64,000 bases of DNA from DATCDE01 sp038252405 (GTDB lineage Bacteria; Actinomycetota; Actinomycetes; Prado026): assembly GCA_038252405.1 (NCBI GenBank), contig JBBSAJ010000003.1:85138-149137 (forward strand). The letters run 5' to 3'. The position numbers were made by a program, and so were the translations under genes. Shown one piece after another: positions 25,444 through 34,349 of the stretch. Within the stretch, counting starts at the first letter, position 1, and each line of letters begins with the position of its first letter. The notes beneath the pieces are model-generated. The model was not told where the DNA came from and ran no database searches. It worked only from the letters and a program-made list of their open reading frames with translations.

Positions 25444-26079
25444 GTGACTGTTCGCCGCACCGCGCCCCTGCTGACCTCGGCCGCCGTCCTCGTCGTGCTG
25501 CTCGCCGGCTGTAGCGGGGGCAGCAGCCCGAGCTCCGCGGCGTCGGCCGCCTCCAGCAGCCCGGCCGCCTCGGCCAGCGAGTCGAGCGCGTCGCCCACGG
25601 CGAGCCCGAGCGACACGGCGAGCCCGTCGGCGTCAGGGGCCGGCTCGACGGCCTGCACGACGGCGCAGCTCGCTGTGGCGCTGGGCCAGACCGACTCGGC
25701 GGCCGGCAACCAGTACACGCCGATCGTGTTCACCAACCGGGGCGCCGCCGCCTGCACGATGGCCGGCTTCCCCGGGGTGGCGTTCGTGAACACGGCCGGC
25801 CAGCAGGTCGGCCCGGCCGCCGTCCGGGAGGCCCAGCCGGTGCAGACCGTGCAGCTGCCCGTCGGGGGCTCCGCGCACGCGATCATGGACTTCCACGACG
25901 CCGGGCTGTACTCGGCGTCCGCCTGCCAGGCGGCGGCAGCGACGTACCTGCAGGTCTACCCGCCGAACCAGACAGCTGCGGTCCGGCTCACGTCCAGCCA
26001 GCAGGTGTGCACCCAGCCGATGAGCAGCCCGCAGCTGACCGTCCGCCCGGTGCGCCCCGGGGTCAGCTCGACCCCCTGA
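25444..26079 (+). CDS. Lipoprotein with DUF4232 domain
   Basis: The 211-residue protein has a lipoprotein signal peptide (LLTSAAVLVVLLAGC, lipobox LAGC at about residue 22). A Ser/Ala-rich linker follows to about residue 60, then a DUF4232 domain (TAQLAVALGQTDSAAGNQY, IVFTNRGAAACTMAGFPG). The function of DUF4232 is unknown. The GTG at 25444 has TAGGCT six bases upstream, fitting a leaderless actinobacterial promoter. The 3' end overlaps the convergent helicase gene by 17 bp. Confidence 0.8.
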   Translation: MTVRRTAPLLTSAAVLVVLLAGCSGGSSPSSAASAASSSPAASASESSASPTASPSDTASPSASGAGSTACTTAQLAVALGQTDSAAGNQYTPIVFTNRGAAACTMAGFPGVAFVNTAGQQVGPAAVREAQPVQTVQLPVGGSAHAIMDFHDAGLYSASACQAAAATYLQVYPPNQTAAVRLTSSQQVCTQPMSSPQLTVRPVRPGVSSTP

Positions 26080-28018
26080 GCGCGCGCAGCGAGCGCCGGA
26101 CGACCGCCGGGTCGTCGGTGCGCCAGAACGGCGGCAGCGAACGCAGCAGGAACCCTGCGTAGCGCGCGGTGGCCAGCCGGGAGTCGAGCACGGCCACCAC
26201 GCCGCGGTCCTGCGCCGAGCGGATCAGCCGGCCGGACCCCTGCGCCAGCAGCAGCGCCGCGTGCGCGGCGCTGACCGCCATGAACCCGGCCGCCCCGGCG
26301 GCGTCCTGCCGGGCCCTGACCAGCGGGTCGTCGGGCCGCGGGAACGGGATGCGGTCGATGACCACCAGCTGGCAGGCGTGGCCGGGGACGTCGACGCCCT
26401 GCCACAACGACAAGGTGCCGAACAGGCAGCTGGCCGGGTCCGCGGCGAAGCGCCGGACCAGCTCGGCCGTGGCGTCGTCGCCCTGGCACCACAGGGTCAG
26501 CTCGGGCAGCCGTGCGCGCAGCTCCTCGGCGGCCTGCTCGGCGGCGCGCAGCGAGGAGAACAGCCCCAGGGTGCGACCGCCCGCGGCCTCGACCAGGCCG
26601 GCCAGCTCGTCGAGGAACGCCTCGGACGGCCCGTCGCGACCGGGCGGCGGCAGCTGCCGGGCCACGTAGAGGATGCCCTGCCTGGGGTAGTCGAACGGCG
26701 AGCCGACATCCAGCCCGGCCCACGCGGGGGGCGCCTCACCGGGCGCGCCCCGGGTCAGCCCGAGCGCGTCGGCCACCGGGTCGAAGCTGCCGCCGAGCTC
26801 GAGGGTGGCCGAGGTCAGGATGACGGTCACGCCCTTGAACAGCTGCTCGCGCAGCAGGTCCGCGATGGACAGCGGCGCGCGGTACAGAGCCGGGGGACGC
26901 CGCTCGGAGTGGGTGACCCACACGACGTCGTGCGCGCCCGCCTCGAGCACCCGTCCCGCGATCTCGTGCACCTCCTCGACGGCAGCCCTGGCCCGGACCC
27001 GGCCGGCGTCGGCGTCCTCCTCGCCGGCGTCCTTGCCGCTCTTCCCGCTGCTCTCGGCGAGCGCCGCGTGGCCGACGTCCCGTACCGCGACCAGCGCGTC
27101 GAAGAGCAGGCCGCGCAGGCCCACCAGCCGCCCGGGCTCGGCCTCGCGCAGACCCTCCTCGAGCGCGGCCGCGGCAGCGAGCAGGTTCTCGTGGGTGGTC
27201 GCCTCGACGTGCCGGCGGATCCGGCGCGCGGCTCGCTCGACCAGACCGGCCGTGAGCTCGTCGGTGACCGCTCCGGTGGCCCGGTCGACCAGCTCGTGGC
27301 CCTCGTCGACCACGACGACGTCGTGCTCGGGCAGCAGCGGGATCCCGGACATCGCGTCGATGGCCAGCATGGCGTGGTTGGTGACCACGACGTCGGCGCG
27401 GCGGGCCTGCTCGCGGGCCGCCTCGGAGAAGCACTCGGCGGCGTAGCGGCACCGGGCTGCGCCCAGGCACTCGTGACTGGTGGCGGACAGCGACCGCCAG
27501 GCCCGCTCCATCGGCGCCGGCACCAGCTCGTCGCGGTCACCGGTCTCCGTGCTGTCCGCCCACGCCCGGATCCGCCGGACGTCGCGGCCCAGCGGCGTGG
27601 TCGGGGCGGGCGCGAACAGCATGGCGTCGTCGTCCTCGGCCGGGCCCTCGTTCAGCCGGTGCAGGCACAGGTAGTGGTGCCGGCCCTTGAGGATCGCGAA
27701 CTTCGGACGCCGCTCGAGCAGCGGCTCGAGAGCGTCGACCACGCGCGGCAGGTCACGCTCGACCAGCTGCCGCTGCAGCGCGATGGTCGCCGTGGCGACG
27801 ATGACCGGATGCTCGCCGGCCGCGCTGTGCAGGACCGCCGGGACGAGATAGGCCAGGCTCTTGCCGGTCCCGGTGCCGGCCTGGACGAGCAGGTGCTCGT
27901 GCGCGTCGATCGCGGCGGCGACGGCCTCGGCCATCCGCTGCTGCCCCACGCGTGACTGGCCGCCGACCGCGTGGACGGCGGCGTCCAGGGCGCTGGCCAG
28001 GTCCACCACGCCGTCCAT
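26063..28018 (-). CDS. DinG/XPD-family ATP-dependent helicase
   Basis: The 651-residue superfamily 2 helicase is of the DinG/XPD type. Walker A is QAGTGTGKSLAYLVP at about residue 42, and the DEAH-type box is VVVDEGHELV. The region between carries spaced cysteines (YLCLHRL, HECLGAARCRYAAECF), consistent with the Fe-S cluster of this family. C-terminal motifs include LFGTLSLWQGVDVPG and GSGRLIRSAQDRGVV. Family members unwind 5'-3' DNA and DNA-RNA structures during repair. Start ATG at 28018. No LexA box was noticed upstream. Confidence 0.9.
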   Translation of the reverse strand: MDGVVDLASALDAAVHAVGGQSRVGQQRMAEAVAAAIDAHEHLLVQAGTGTGKSLAYLVPAVLHSAAGEHPVIVATATIALQRQLVERDLPRVVDALEPLLERRPKFAILKGRHHYLCLHRLNEGPAEDDDAMLFAPAPTTPLGRDVRRIRAWADSTETGDRDELVPAPMERAWRSLSATSHECLGAARCRYAAECFSEAAREQARRADVVVTNHAMLAIDAMSGIPLLPEHDVVVVDEGHELVDRATGAVTDELTAGLVERAARRIRRHVEATTHENLLAAAAALEEGLREAEPGRLVGLRGLLFDALVAVRDVGHAALAESSGKSGKDAGEEDADAGRVRARAAVEEVHEIAGRVLEAGAHDVVWVTHSERRPPALYRAPLSIADLLREQLFKGVTVILTSATLELGGSFDPVADALGLTRGAPGEAPPAWAGLDVGSPFDYPRQGILYVARQLPPPGRDGPSEAFLDELAGLVEAAGGRTLGLFSSLRAAEQAAEELRARLPELTLWCQGDDATAELVRRFAADPASCLFGTLSLWQGVDVPGHACQLVVIDRIPFPRPDDPLVRARQDAAGAAGFMAVSAAHAALLLAQGSGRLIRSAQDRGVVAVLDSRLATARYAGFLLRSLPPFWRTDDPAVVRRSLRALRGSS

Positions 28019-28051
28019 TGTCCGGCACGGTCACCGCCCGTCCGGCGGCGG

Positions 28052-30721
28052 TCAGAGCCGTCCCGGTGCGTGACGGGCGCCGAGCTTCGACGGTGCTGGC
28101 AGAAGGGACCCTTCATGGGCCGCGGTGGCGGTGAGGGAGGCGGTGGTGAGGGAGGCGGTGGTGAGGGAGGCGGTGAGGTACTCGGTCAGCTCGGCGGCCG
28201 GCATGGGCCGGGCGAACAGGTAGCCCTGGCCGCGGTCGCAGCCCATGGCCAGCAGGGCGGCGTGCTGCTCCGCGGTCTCGATGCCCTCGGCCACCGTGGT
28301 CAGCCGCAGCGCCGTGCCGAGCCGGACGATCGTGCGGGCGACCTCGGCCTCCTCCGACCCCCGCCGTCCGACCGACTCCACGAACGACCGGTCGATCTTG
28401 AGCACATCGACCGGGACCCGGGACAGGTAGGACAGCGACGAGTAGCCGGTGCCGAAGTCGTCCAGCGCCAGACCCACCCCCATGGTCCGCAGCTGGCGCA
28501 GCAGACCGAGCGCCTCGTCGGTGCGCTCGAGCAGCACCGACTCGGTCACTTCGAGGGTCAGCGCGTCCGCGGGCAGCCCGCTCTCGGCGAGCGCGGCCTG
28601 GACGACGCGGGGCCAACCCGGCAGCAGCTGGCGAACCGACACGTTCACCCCGACGTGGAACGACTGACCCGGCAGCGCGAACCGCTGCCACTCCACCGCG
28701 TTGCGGCAGGCCTCTCCCAGGATCCAGGCGCCCAGCTCGTGCACGACGCCGGTCTCCTCGGCCAGCCCGATGAAGTCGCCCGGAGCGACCACGCCCCTGG
28801 TCGGGTGGTTCCACCGGACCAGCGCCTCGGCCCCCACCGCCAGCCCGGTGTCCAGGTCAACCACCGGCTGGAACAGCACGGCCAGCTCCCCGCCGGCCAC
28901 CGCAGCCCGCAGCTCGGACTCGACCCGCACCCGGGCCAGCAGGGCGTCGTGCATCTCCTCCTCGAAGCGCACGAACATGGTTCGCTCGGCGGCCTTCGCC
29001 TTGTACATGGCCAGGTCAGCGTTGCGCAGCAGCTGGTCGGCCGTCTCGTCCCCACGGTCGTTCACGGCCAGCCCGATGGACCCGCCGAGGGTGAGGGTCC
29101 GCCCGTCCAGCTGGAACGGGCTGCCCAGCTGCCGCCAGATCCGTCGGGCTACCCAGGCGGCGTGGTGCTCGACGTCGTCGTCTCGCAGCAGCACCCCGAA
29201 CTCGTCGCCGCCCAGGCGGGCCACCACATCCCCGGTGCGCACGCAGCCGGACAGCCGACGGCCCACCAGCTCGAGCAGTCGGTCGCCGCTGGCGTGGCCC
29301 TGGGTGTCGTTGACCGACTTGAACCCGTCCAGGTCGACGAACAGGACGGCGACCCGGCCCGCTTCGGCACCCTCGAGCGCCCGCTGCACCCGGTCGCTGA
29401 ACAGGGTGCGGTTGGCCAGCCCGGTCAGCGGGTCGGTGTGGGCCTGCGCGGTCAGCTGGTCGGCCAGCCGACGGTGCTCGCTGATGTCCCGCATGGTCAG
29501 CACCAGGCCATGGATGTCGTCGTCCTTGAGCAGCGAGGTCGCGGTCACGTCGGTCAGCACCCACCGCTCGTCGCGGTGCCAGACCGACAGCTCCAGGTCG
29601 TGGCTGACACCGGGCTGGCTGATGCAGGCGGCGAGGGCGCCGGCCAGCAGCTCCTCGCCGTCCGGGGTGAGCAGCCGCCGGAACGACAGCCCGACCAGCC
29701 GCTCCGGGTCGTAGCCGAGGATCCGGCGACCGGACGGCGTCATGTACCGGATCATGCCGTCAGCGTCCAGCACGGTGACGACGTCGGAGCCGTGCTGCAC
29801 GAGCGCGCGGAACCACTTCTCCCTGGTGCCCAGGACGAGGGTGCGCTCCTCGACCCTGGCCTGCAGGGTGCGGGCGACGCGCAGCGCGTCCAGCCGGGTG
29901 AGGGTCGCGCCGCCGAGCAGCAGGACGAGCGTCGCCAGCCCGAAGGCCCTGCCGATGCTCGACAGCTCGATCGCCCGTAGCGCGTCGAGCAGCACCATGA
30001 CGCCGCCGAGCACCAGCGGCAGCAGCGGGACCAGGACAGCGACGCGCTCGCGCCGGCGGGCGTCCACCGGGCGTTCGGCGACGCGGACCGGCCGGCTGGC
30101 GCCATAGGTGACCAGGGCCGAGCCGATGACGAGGACGATGAGGCCGGCGACCTCGACCGGACGGTACCGCTCGGCCACGGCCAGGGCGGCCAGGACGAGC
30201 CCGAGGACGCCCGCGAGCAGTCCACCGGCCACCGGTCCGATGGTCGGGAACGGCAGGCCCCCGGGCAGCTGGGCCCTGGCCAGCACGTAGACCGCGGCCG
30301 TCGCGACGGCCGCCGCACCGATGGCGGCGGTGCCCTCGACCGCCTGTCGGACCGGCTGACTGTCCGGCAGCACGGCCGGCAGCACGAGCTCCCAGGTCAA
30401 GAAGGTGAAGGCCAGCGCGGCCACGGCGGCGTCGCTGGCACGCTGCACCCGGCGGAACCGGTCAGCCGGCGGGTGCGGCAGCGCCAGCACCCCGACGACG
30501 GCGAGCGGGGCCGCGACCAGCTGGAACAGGTCGGGCAGCAGTGCCGGGATCCCGCGGAGCGAGCCGGGCTGCGCCACCTGGGCGGCCTGCAGCAGGAGGG
30601 CCACGGCGAGCACGATCCAGGGCGCGCGAGAGCCCGGAGGCTCTCGCCGGCCACGCAGCGCGCACGCTGCGGCGGCCGTCGCCCCCGCCATCACCACCAC
30701 CAGTGCTGGCACCCAGGCCAT
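28052..30721 (-). CDS. Membrane GGDEF-EAL protein with PAS sensor (c-di-GMP turnover)
   Basis: The 889-residue protein is organised as follows. An N-terminal membrane region of about eight to nine hydrophobic segments runs from residues 1 to about 280. A PAS domain (VTVLDADGMIRYMTPSGRRI) comes next. The GGDEF domain has intact RLGGDEFG and the inhibitory-site motif RTGD five residues before RLGGDEF. The EAL domain has GAEALVRWNHPTRG and DDFGTGYSSLSYL. Both catalytic signatures are intact, so it could make or break c-di-GMP. The ATG at 30721 was preferred over the GTG at 30781. The C-terminus contains three TASLT-type repeats encoded by 15-bp tandem repeats. Confidence 0.9.
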   Translation of the reverse strand: MAWVPALVVVMAGATAAAACALRGRREPPGSRAPWIVLAVALLLQAAQVAQPGSLRGIPALLPDLFQLVAAPLAVVGVLALPHPPADRFRRVQRASDAAVAALAFTFLTWELVLPAVLPDSQPVRQAVEGTAAIGAAAVATAAVYVLARAQLPGGLPFPTIGPVAGGLLAGVLGLVLAALAVAERYRPVEVAGLIVLVIGSALVTYGASRPVRVAERPVDARRRERVAVLVPLLPLVLGGVMVLLDALRAIELSSIGRAFGLATLVLLLGGATLTRLDALRVARTLQARVEERTLVLGTREKWFRALVQHGSDVVTVLDADGMIRYMTPSGRRILGYDPERLVGLSFRRLLTPDGEELLAGALAACISQPGVSHDLELSVWHRDERWVLTDVTATSLLKDDDIHGLVLTMRDISEHRRLADQLTAQAHTDPLTGLANRTLFSDRVQRALEGAEAGRVAVLFVDLDGFKSVNDTQGHASGDRLLELVGRRLSGCVRTGDVVARLGGDEFGVLLRDDDVEHHAAWVARRIWRQLGSPFQLDGRTLTLGGSIGLAVNDRGDETADQLLRNADLAMYKAKAAERTMFVRFEEEMHDALLARVRVESELRAAVAGGELAVLFQPVVDLDTGLAVGAEALVRWNHPTRGVVAPGDFIGLAEETGVVHELGAWILGEACRNAVEWQRFALPGQSFHVGVNVSVRQLLPGWPRVVQAALAESGLPADALTLEVTESVLLERTDEALGLLRQLRTMGVGLALDDFGTGYSSLSYLSRVPVDVLKIDRSFVESVGRRGSEEAEVARTIVRLGTALRLTTVAEGIETAEQHAALLAMGCDRGQGYLFARPMPAAELTEYLTASLTTASLTTASLTATAAHEGSLLPAPSKLGARHAPGRL
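28130..28174. repeat. Three perfect 15-bp tandem repeats in the GGDEF-EAL gene
   Basis: GGTGAGGGAGGCGGT is repeated three times without change and codes in frame for TASLT units at the extreme C-terminus. The in-frame, identical copies suggest recent slippage. The copy number may vary between strains. Confidence 0.85.
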
Positions 30722-30832
30722 GCAGCCGGATCGACCTGGCGGGCCCGGCGGTGTAGCGCCACAGGTCAGCGGGCCGACCAAGGCCCCGCTGATTCACCCG
30801 TTCGGCCCACCCTCCCCTGCCGGAAGGTGCCC

Positions 30833-32224
30833 TCATGCGGGGGTGGGGTAGTGGGCGAGCTCGGCGGCCAGCGCCGGGTCGACCCGCGCGACCAGCCGGG
30901 TCCCGTCGGCCGTGTGCTCCTCGGCCTGCACGGCCCCATGGGCGTGCACCCGGGAGACCAGGTCGCCCCGGTCGTAGGGCACCAGCACGTCGACGTCCAC
31001 GGCCGGCCGGGGCAGCTCCCGCTCGATCAGGGCGAGCAGCTCGTCCATGCCGGCGCCGGTCCGCGCGGACACCACGATGGCGCCCGGCTCGGCCCGCAGC
31101 ACCCGGTTCACCACGAACGGGTCGGCGGCGTCCGCCTTGTTCACCACGACCAGCTCGCGCACGGACGACGCGCCGATCTCGCGCAGCACCTCGCGGACGG
31201 CGGCCAGCTGGCCCTCGGGGCTCTCGTCCGAGCCGTCGACCACGTGCAGCAGCAGGTCGGCGTCGGCGACCTCCTCCAGGGTCGAGCGGAACGCCTCGAC
31301 CAGCTGGTGCGGAAGGTGCCGCACGAACCCGACCGTGTCGGTGAGGGTGTACTCGCGGCCGTCGGTGGTGCGGGCCCGGCGCACCGTCGGGTCCAAGGTG
31401 GCGAACAGCGCGTCCTCGACGAGCACGCCGGCGCCGGTCACCCGGTTGAGCAGACTGGACTTCCCCGCGTTGGTGTAGCCGACGATCGCGACGCTGGGCA
31501 CCCCGTGCCGTCGCCGCTCGGTGCGCTTGGTCTCCCGCGCCGTCCCCATGCCGGTGATCTCGCGGCGCAGCTTGGACATCCGCGCCCGCAGCCGGCGGCG
31601 GTCCGTCTCGATCTTCGTCTCGCCGGGGCCGCGACCGCCGATCCCGACGCCGCCGGCCGCCCGGCCACCGACCTGCCGGGACATCGACTCGCCCCAGCCG
31701 CGCAGCCGGGGCAGCATGTACTGCATCTGGGCCAGCTCGACCTGGGCCTTGCCCTCGCGGCTCTTGGCGTGCTGGGCGAAGATGTCGAGGATCAGCGCCG
31801 TCCGGTCGACGACCTTGACCTTGACCACCTTCTCCAGCTGGATCAGCTGGCCCGGGGTCAGCTCGCCATCGCAGATCACGGTGTCCGCGCCGGTCGACAC
31901 GACGACGTCGCGCAGCTCGCGGGCCTTGCCGGAGCCGATGTAGGTGGCGGCGTCCGGCTTGTCGCGGCGCTGGATCAGCGCGTCGAGCACCTCCGACCCC
32001 GCGGTCTCGGCCAGCGCGGCCAGCTCGCGCATCGACTGCTCGGCCTGCGCCTGGGTGCCGTCGGTCCACACCCCGACCAGGACGACGCGCTCCAGGCGCA
32101 GCTGGCGGTACTCGACCTCGGTGACGTCGGCGAGCTCGGTGGACAGGCCAGCCACCCGGCGCAGGGCCTGCCGGTCGGCCAAGTCGAGCTGATCGCCGTC
32201 GAACTCGGTGAAGGTGTCGGTCAT
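30833..32224 (-). CDS. hflX: Ribosome-associated GTPase HflX
   Basis: The 463-residue GTPase has the HflX N-terminal nucleotide-binding domain and the linker GGRGPGETKIETDRRR, the strongest family signature. The G-domain follows: G1 GYTNAGKSSLLN, G3 DTVGFVRHLP and G4 NKAD. HflX rescues and splits stalled ribosomes in heat shock. The ATG at 32224 (MTDTFTEF) was chosen over an upstream frame extension to 32263. In actinomycetes hflX lies near miaA/dapF, as it does here. Confidence 0.95.
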   Translation of the reverse strand: MTDTFTEFDGDQLDLADRQALRRVAGLSTELADVTEVEYRQLRLERVVLVGVWTDGTQAQAEQSMRELAALAETAGSEVLDALIQRRDKPDAATYIGSGKARELRDVVVSTGADTVICDGELTPGQLIQLEKVVKVKVVDRTALILDIFAQHAKSREGKAQVELAQMQYMLPRLRGWGESMSRQVGGRAAGGVGIGGRGPGETKIETDRRRLRARMSKLRREITGMGTARETKRTERRRHGVPSVAIVGYTNAGKSSLLNRVTGAGVLVEDALFATLDPTVRRARTTDGREYTLTDTVGFVRHLPHQLVEAFRSTLEEVADADLLLHVVDGSDESPEGQLAAVREVLREIGASSVRELVVVNKADAADPFVVNRVLRAEPGAIVVSARTGAGMDELLALIERELPRPAVDVDVLVPYDRGDLVSRVHAHGAVQAEEHTADGTRLVARVDPALAAELAHYPTPA

Positions 32225-32332
32225 CGTGCTTCCAGGGTCGCACGGACCGCTCACCGATGGCACGCCGATATCCGCCGACCGGCCGGTGACCCGATGGACG
32301 GGCAGCCGGCCCGGGCCTACAGTGCGCTCGCC

Positions 32333-32662
32333 ATGTTCCCCTCGATGCCGCCGACCCCGCGCCGGGCGGCCCGCGCTGCCTCGTCCTCACCCGGGCGCTC
32401 CTCTTCGACCGGGTCGCCGCCGCGATCCTGCTGCCGCCGTGGATCTTCCCCATCGGTGGTCGCCTTCCACGGCAGCTGGCACGGGCCACAGCTGGTGCTG
32501 AGCAGCCCGGACAACTCGTTCACCGAGCTGTTCACCCCGGCGGGAGCCATCCGGATGACGACCTCCACCGCTGATGCCGGGGGCACGACGGTGACGTTGA
32601 GCCACGGCTCCGCCGCCGGGTTCACGCAGGCGTGCCGGGCACTCGCCGCCGGTCGGGCATGA
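32333..32662 (+). CDS. Small hypothetical protein coupled to the PEP-mobile gene
   Basis: A 109-codon frame starts at the ATG at 32333, nine bases after TACAGT (possible leaderless promoter), and ends in a TGA that overlaps the next start (ATGA). The C-terminal two thirds have strong coding bias (VVAFHGSWHGPQLVLSS, NSFTELFTPAGAIRMTT). Between about 32366 and 32455, however, the neighbouring frame has the better bias (CLVLTRALLFDRVAAAILLP). That suggests compensating or single indels near the N-terminus, so it may be a damaged gene. The family is not recognised. Confidence 0.45.
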   Translation: MFPSMPPTPRRAARAASSSPGRSSSTGSPPRSCCRRGSSPSVVAFHGSWHGPQLVLSSPDNSFTELFTPAGAIRMTTSTADAGGTTVTLSHGSAAGFTQACRALAAGRA

Positions 32663-34326
32663 CGGTCTGGGCGGACCAGCCGGGATTCCCCGGTGCGCAC
32701 CACGCTGCGGCGCACCACGACGGTCTCGACCATGTGGCTGCTCTACGACCCGACGACCTGTCCCGTACCTGGCTGCTGGACTTCCACCACCCGCGCGGGG
32801 TGGTGCCGTTGGCTATCCCCCTCGTCGACGACATCGCGACGGCCAGCCAGCAGGCTGCCCTCGAGCTCGGCCTGGGGCTCGGCGGCGGCTTCGCCTCGCG
32901 CCTCGTCGGGCCGCACGTCTACCTCGGCCCGTGCCCCGCGCAGTCGGCGATCGCGGTTGCCCGGCACGCCGCGGAGGCCGAGCTGGACGGCTACCCGGAC
33001 CGGTTCGCGGCCGAGTGGGCCGACCACGTCTCCGAGCTGGGCTCGGCCTACGCGGCGCTGGACTCGGCCGACCTCGACGGTATCGACCGGGCCGGGCTGG
33101 CCACCTACCTGGCCGCCGCGCAGCGGCTGCACCGTCGGGCCTGGCAGATCCACTTCCACGTGCTGTACCGGGTGTTCGCCGTGCAGCACCGGTTCCTGGC
33201 GCAGTGCCGGGAGCTGGGGCTCAGCGACGTCGACGCGGCGGCGCTGCTGCAGGGCGACGACAACGCGATCCTGGCCTCCGACCAGGCGCTGGACGGGCTG
33301 GTCGCCTCGGCCCGCTCGGCCGGCCTGGACGTCGTGCTGCTGGCGGCCCCGCCGGGCGAGGTCGCCGTGGCCCTGCGGGAGCACCCGGGGGCGGCCGGCT
33401 GGCTGACCGAGCTCGGCGGCGTGCTCGCCCAGCACGGCGACCGGTCGGACGCCCTCGCCGACCTGACCGCGCCCAGCTGGCGGGAGGACCCGGAGATCCC
33501 GCTCGGGCTGGTCCGGGCCGCGCTGGCGGCGGGACCGCCCCGGCACCGGGTCCGGGCCGCCGAGCGACTGGCCGCGGTGCGGGCCCGGCTCAGCCCGGCC
33601 GCCCGGCCGCGGCTGGACGCGGCCCTGGACGTCGCGCTGCGGGCCAACGCGGTGTGGTGGAACGAGGAGCACGCCGCCTGGATCGACCTGCGGGTGCACC
33701 TGCCGGTGCGCCGAGGGGCGCTGGCGCTGGCCGCCGTGGTGGGCACGCCACGGCCGGACGACGGGCTGCTGCTGTTCCGGCGCGAGCTCGCCGACCTGCT
33801 GCACGGGTCGGCGTCCTGGTCGTCGCTGGCCGACCAGGTGGCCGAGCGCCGGGACTACCTCGCCCGGTGGGCCGTGCGGCGTGGCCAGCTGCCACCGCGG
33901 CTCGGCTCCGCCGGGCCGTGCTCGGACCCGGTCCTGGACGAGATCCTCGGTGCCTCGCAGCCGGCGCGGTCCGGTGTCGGTCCGGTGCTGCACGGACTCG
34001 GTGTCTCGGTCGGGGTGGCCCGCGGGCCGGCCCGGGTGGTGCGCACGCCCGACCGGCTGCCCGACGTCCTGACCGGCGAGGTGCTCGTCTGCGAGGCGAC
34101 GTCCCCGAGCTGGACGCCGGTGTTCGAGCGGCTGGCCGGCTGCGTGTGCGACTCGGGCGGGATGCTCACCCATGCGGCGACCATCAGCCGCGAGTACGGG
34201 CTGCCCTGCGTGTGCGCGCTGGGCGACGCGACCTCGGTCATCGCGGACGGCGACCTCGTCGAGGTGGACGGCGCCGCCGGCACGGTCCGCCTCCTGACCA
34301 GTTGTCAGGGTGAGGACGACGTATAG
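32659..34326 (+). CDS. PEP-utilising enzyme mobile-domain protein
   Basis: The 555-residue protein has a C-terminal swivelling phosphohistidine domain of PEP-utilising enzymes: VSVGVARGPARVVR, VLVCEATSPSWTPVF and the phospho-His motif GGMLTHAATISREYGLPCV. The N-terminal region, Ala/Leu-rich and helical, does not contain the ATP-grasp domain that phosphoenolpyruvate synthases and rifampin phosphotransferases carry. It may therefore need a partner or do something else. The ATG at 32659 overlaps the stop of the small upstream gene. The last seven codons (CQGEDDV) lie inside a hairpin repeat shared with another locus. Confidence 0.75.
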   Translation: MTVWADQPGFPGAHHAAAHHDGLDHVAALRPDDLSRTWLLDFHHPRGVVPLAIPLVDDIATASQQAALELGLGLGGGFASRLVGPHVYLGPCPAQSAIAVARHAAEAELDGYPDRFAAEWADHVSELGSAYAALDSADLDGIDRAGLATYLAAAQRLHRRAWQIHFHVLYRVFAVQHRFLAQCRELGLSDVDAAALLQGDDNAILASDQALDGLVASARSAGLDVVLLAAPPGEVAVALREHPGAAGWLTELGGVLAQHGDRSDALADLTAPSWREDPEIPLGLVRAALAAGPPRHRVRAAERLAAVRARLSPAARPRLDAALDVALRANAVWWNEEHAAWIDLRVHLPVRRGALALAAVVGTPRPDDGLLLFRRELADLLHGSASWSSLADQVAERRDYLARWAVRRGQLPPRLGSAGPCSDPVLDEILGASQPARSGVGPVLHGLGVSVGVARGPARVVRTPDRLPDVLTGEVLVCEATSPSWTPVFERLAGCVCDSGGMLTHAATISREYGLPCVCALGDATSVIADGDLVEVDGAAGTVRLLTSCQGEDDV

Positions 34327-34345
34327 GTCGTCGTCACCCTGACAA
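34302..34345. terminator. Bidirectional hairpin, copy 1 of a dispersed palindrome
   Basis: TTGTCAGGGTGAGGACGAC (34302-34320) pairs with 34327-34345 with one mismatch across a 6-nt loop. It sits between two convergent genes, so it can terminate both. Its left arm is also coding sequence for the end of the PEP-mobile protein. A near-identical perfect palindrome occurs at 59434-59475. Confidence 0.8.
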
Positions 34346-34349
34346 GTCC

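Noticed and set aside
28130..28174. Tandem repeats as a CRISPR array.
   Set aside because: Units are 15 bp, contiguous with no spacers, and coding in frame.
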